A stretch of 64,000 bases of DNA from Caulobacter radicis (lineage in GTDB: Bacteria > Pseudomonadota > Alphaproteobacteria > Caulobacterales > Caulobacteraceae), in assembly GCF_003094615.1 (NCBI RefSeq), contig NZ_QDKO01000043.1, forward strand, positions 126,358-190,357, written 5' to 3'. Both the position numbers and the translations under genes were made by a program. The notes beneath the pieces are model-generated. The model searched no databases, had not been told where the DNA came from, and saw nothing but the letters and a program-made list of their open reading frames with translations. Shown here piece by piece: positions 61,690-64,000 of the stretch. Each line of letters begins with the position of its first letter. The first letter of the stretch is position 1.

Positions 61690-62219
61690 TGGGGCACGGC
61701 CTCGCGGCCTCTCGCGCGGATGCGCTGAGCTGATGGAGAGGGCGCGGGGCGTCCGGGCCTCGCCCGGATGTGTGTGTTTCAAGTACCGTTTCGACGAGAC
61801 AGAACGCCCCGCGCGATCGTTGTTCCTCAGGCCGGGACGCGCGGGCCTCTTCCGCCCTTTGTCCCTTCCCAATGCAATGCGCCCCCGTTTCTTGGCGGCC
61901 AGGCGTGCATGGCGGCGCGCCCCCTCGGACGGGCGAGAGCCTAGTCAGGCAAGCTCCCGATGGCTGGGTTTACGTCCCCCATCCTCATTTAAGCCTGGCC
62001 CGGCCCTGCTCACGCAGCTCCGGCGGCCCCGCTCGATCGCATCCACGTCGCCGCTTCGGGCCGGATCCTTGCGACGGGACTGTTTGAGTGTACGGCGGGT
62101 TTCAGCGTGTCTGATCGGCGAGGCTGAGAAAGTTGCAAGCGGCTGGATTAGTTCAGAAGTTTTCGACCAACGCCGGGGATCCACGCTGCTCTATCCCCGT
62201 CCGGTCCACAAATCCGCCC
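61690..62219. other. 530-bp noncoding region rich in secondary structure; possible structured RNA
   Basis: No credible gene is found on either strand. Several strong inverted repeats are present: gcgcggggcgt (61743-61753) with acgccccgcgc around a nested ccgggc-ctc-gcccgg hairpin (to about 61814); ggcgg-ccaggc near 61895-61905 with gcctggcc near 61993-62000; and two hairpins between them (gatggctggg...cccccatc at 61959-61983 and ggagc-type at about 61930-61958). The nested layout suggests a folded RNA, perhaps from the minus strand. tmRNA, RNase P RNA and SRP RNA signatures were sought and not found. Confidence 0.4.
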
Positions 62220-62307
62220 AATCCCCGCGAAAGCGGGGACCCAGGCTTCTTCTGAAACGCGTGGCGCTCGACGATAAAACACCTGGGTCCCCGCTTTCGC
62301 GGGGATT
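62220..62307. repeat. Perfect 26-bp inverted repeat downstream of tpiA
   Basis: Two exactly complementary 26-base arms (62220-62245 and 62282-62307) flank a 36-base spacer. Each arm has its own internal palindrome (ccccgcgaaagcgggg and ccccgctttcgcgggg). The element begins 28 bp beyond the tpiA stop and may end its transcript; its form resembles dispersed bacterial REP/MITE-like repeats. Confidence 0.85.
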
Positions 62308-62335
62308 TTACGGGGTGGGGCAGCCGGCCCGGACC

Positions 62336-63097
62336 TCAAGCCGCCGCGATGATGGCCAGGAAGTCCTTGGCCTTCAGCGAGGCGCCGCCGACCAGGGCGC
62401 CGCCGACTTCCGGCGTGGCCAGGATCTCGGCGGCGTTCTCGGGCTTCACCGAGCCGCCGTAGAGAATCGGCACGCTCGCCCCGTGGTCGCCGAAGCGCTC
62501 GACCAGCACGGCGCGGATGGCCGCGTGGATGGCGCCGATATCGGCGATGGTCGGGGTCAGGCCCGTGCCGATGGCCCAGACGGGCTCATAGGCGACGGCG
62601 AAGGCCTGGCCGGCCAGGTCGTCGGGCAGCGAGTCGCGGGCCTGGCCGGTGACGATCGGTTCGGCCTGGCCGGCCTCGCGCTGGGCCAGGGTCTCGCCCA
62701 GGCAGATCACCGGCTCGAGACCGGCGGCCAGGGCGGCCAGCACCTTGGCCGACACTTCCTCACAGGTCTCGTCGTAGCTGCCGCGACGCTCGGAGTGACC
62801 CAGAATCACCAACGTCGCGCCGGCGTCGGCCAGCATCGGCGCGGAGATGTCGCCGGTGTAGGCCCCTTGCGGCGCGGCGTGGCAGTCTTGCCCCCCGACG
62901 ATCACCGACTCGCCCGAAAGCGCCTCGGACATGCGGTGCAGCAAGGTGGCGGGCGGACAGATGGCGACACGCGCCGCGGGCGGGGTTTGCGCCACCGCGG
63001 CGGCCACGGCTCTGGCCTCGTCGAGCGAAGCCTCAAGGCCGAACATCTTCCAGTTCCCGGCGATCAACGGCCGGGGCGTCGTAAGAGAAACGGTCAT
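62336..63097 (-). CDS. tpiA: Triosephosphate isomerase
   Basis: A 253-residue TIM-barrel enzyme interconverting glyceraldehyde-3-phosphate and dihydroxyacetone phosphate. Catalytic residues are present: Lys in LIAGNWKMFG, His in VILGHSERRG (about 98) and Glu in VAYEPVWAIGTG (about 170), with the phosphate-binding ILYGGSVKPENA and GALVGGASL. It is divergent from the foldase gene. Confidence 0.96.
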   Translation of the reverse strand: MTVSLTTPRPLIAGNWKMFGLEASLDEARAVAAAVAQTPPAARVAICPPATLLHRMSEALSGESVIVGGQDCHAAPQGAYTGDISAPMLADAGATLVILGHSERRGSYDETCEEVSAKVLAALAAGLEPVICLGETLAQREAGQAEPIVTGQARDSLPDDLAGQAFAVAYEPVWAIGTGLTPTIADIGAIHAAIRAVLVERFGDHGASVPILYGGSVKPENAAEILATPEVGGALVGGASLKAKDFLAIIAAA

Positions 63098-63146
63098 GAG
63101 GAGGCTTTGGGGACGCGCTCCCTTGGTAAGTCAAGTCCGCTTCGGC

Positions 63147-63176
63147 TTGCTCACGCACCTTGGCCTCTACTATACC
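63147..63176 (+). promoter_or_regulatory. Possible promoter of the PpiD-like gene
   Basis: TTGCTC (63147-63152) and TATACC (63171-63176) are separated by 18 bases, about 88 bp before the ATG at 63264. The match is moderate. Confidence 0.35.
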
Positions 63177-63263
63177 CGCTTGCTCGCATCGGATGCGTCG
63201 CCCCAGGGCGGTCGCCCACGCGCACGCAATTGGGCGGAATCGAAGAAGGTAGTTTCAAACGTC

Positions 63264-64000
63264 ATGCTCGCCGGCTTTCGCTCTTTCGCCAAATCGCCCT
63301 TCGCGATCGTCCTGTTCGCCCTGCTGATCGTCAGCTTCGCGATCTTCGGGATCAGCGACGTCTTCAGCCGCCCCAGCACCAACAAGGTGATCGAGGTCGG
63401 CTCGCGCTCGGTTTCGCCCGAGGACTTCAAGACGCGCTTCGACAACTACCGCAACCAGCTGCAGCAGCAGGGCCAGACCCTGACGCCGGACGAAGCCGTC
63501 CAGCGCGGCGTCGACCGCGGCATGCTCCAGGAGCTGGCGCTGCAGGAATCGATGGCCGAGCTGATCAAGAAGATGGGCGTGCGCCCGTCCGAGACCCTGG
63601 TCGGCGAGGTGCTGCACAAGCAGCTGAGCCAGCTGCCGCCCGGCACGCGCCCGTTCGACCCGGTGACCGGCAAGTTCGACAAGCAGATGTACCAGCGCCT
63701 GCTGGCCGACAACGGTATGACCCCGGCCGGCTACGAGGCCTCGCTGCGCGACGAGATCGCCCAGTCGCAGTTCTACGCCAGCGTCGCCAACGGCCTGCGC
63801 ACCCCGCGCATCTATTCGGCCCTGCAGGCGGTCTACGGCCTGGAGAGCCGCGAGCTTTCGGCCTTCGCCATCAACCCGACCAGCGTCGAGCAGCCGGCCG
63901 CGCCGACCGACGCCCAGCTGCAGGCGTTCATGACCGAGAACGCCGCCCGCCTGACGCTGCCCGAGACCCGCGTCCTCTCGGTCGTGCGCTTCAGCGCCAA
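63264..64000 (+). CDS. ppiD: Periplasmic foldase, PpiD/SurA-type peptidylprolyl isomerase (5' part)
   Basis: The gene runs off the window; 245 residues are visible. The N-terminus MLAGFRSFAKSPFAIVLFALLIVSFAIFGISDVF is one membrane anchor of the PpiD type, followed by VIEVGSRSVSPEDFKTRFDNYRNQLQQQGQ and the SurA-N-like helical domain (GVDRGMLQELALQESMAELIKKMGVRPSETLVGEVL). It would chaperone newly exported proteins at the periplasmic face of the inner membrane. The parvulin domain, expected later, is not in the window. Confidence 0.88.
   Translation, partial: MLAGFRSFAKSPFAIVLFALLIVSFAIFGISDVFSRPSTNKVIEVGSRSVSPEDFKTRFDNYRNQLQQQGQTLTPDEAVQRGVDRGMLQELALQESMAELIKKMGVRPSETLVGEVLHKQLSQLPPGTRPFDPVTGKFDKQMYQRLLADNGMTPAGYEASLRDEIAQSQFYASVANGLRTPRIYSALQAVYGLESRELSAFAINPTSVEQPAAPTDAQLQAFMTENAARLTLPETRVLSVVRFSA

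Noticed and set aside
61945-62184. 79-codon minus-strand ORF
   Set aside because: Arg/Ser-rich without a family or a clear ribosome site, and it lies over the strongest predicted hairpins.
61690-62219. Two-piece tmRNA, RNase P RNA or SRP RNA
   Set aside because: No tag-peptide reading frame, CCA-ended acceptor, RNase P core (gaggaaagtcc) or SRP loop (ggtccggaaggaagcagcc-like) is present on either strand.

Overview
This 64 kb window has about 67% GC, dense coding on both strands and very short intergenic gaps. Its gene neighbourhoods are typical of Caulobacteraceae, most likely a Caulobacter species: dusB-ntrBC-ntrYX-dat-hfq-hflX, an iscR-desulfurase-sufBCDS-sufT-sufA cluster, pdhA-pdhB-pdhC-lpd beside ftsB and eno, and tpiA next to a SurA/PpiD-type foldase. 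This assignment rests on protein content and gene order. No rRNA, tRNA or CRISPR array was found.

Layout. 1-6.0 kb: the 3' part of a tandem-repeat extracellular protein, followed without a gap by a type I secretion ABC transporter and its membrane-fusion partner. 6.2-8.6 kb: a YCII/DGPF protein paired with an ECF sigma factor, an SRPBCC protein and a small basic ORF. 9-20 kb: housekeeping and envelope genes (RhlE-like helicase, oxidase subunit IV, GT61 and GT9 glycosyltransferases, aldehyde dehydrogenase, a GGEEF protein, enoyl-CoA hydratase, small phosphatase, TetR regulator, acyltransferase, CDP-alcohol phosphotransferase). 19.9-26.9 kb: the Fe-S assembly operon on the minus strand, led by an IscR-like repressor. 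27-31 kb: a hydrolase, NDH-2, HflX and Hfq. 31-39 kb: D-amino acid transaminase and the NtrYX/NtrBC nitrogen systems with DusB. 39-46.7 kb: IspDF, PncC, an FUSC exporter, a COQ10-like protein, LipA, a lipoprotein hydrolase, an acyl-activating enzyme and DoxX. 46.9-57 kb: a porin, the whole pyruvate dehydrogenase complex with glutathione peroxidase, FtsB, an unknown secreted protein and enolase. 57-64 kb: a two-domain retropepsin-like protein, L32, CTP synthase, SecG, an acetyltransferase, a repeat-rich noncoding stretch, TpiA and the start of a periplasmic foldase.

How the genes connect. LipA makes the lipoyl group used by the E2 protein and by the lipoyl domain fused to PdhB, and Lpd reoxidises it. 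The Suf cluster supplies Fe-S clusters to enzymes such as LipA. Enolase and TpiA feed the pyruvate that the Pdh complex consumes. NtrBC and NtrYX are both present, and Hfq and HflX lie just downstream of them.

Most notable points: near-identical 360-bp coding repeats with an alternating variant pattern; NtrC and NtrX that both lack the GAFTGA loop needed to work with sigma-54; a perfect 11-bp palindrome directly in front of the ntrY start codon; a lipoprotein hydrolase whose nucleophile serine is replaced by glycine; a diguanylate cyclase without an inhibitory site; two copies of a ~138-bp GC-rich palindromic element placed right after stop codons; and an unassigned, strongly structured noncoding region at 61.7-62.3 kb.
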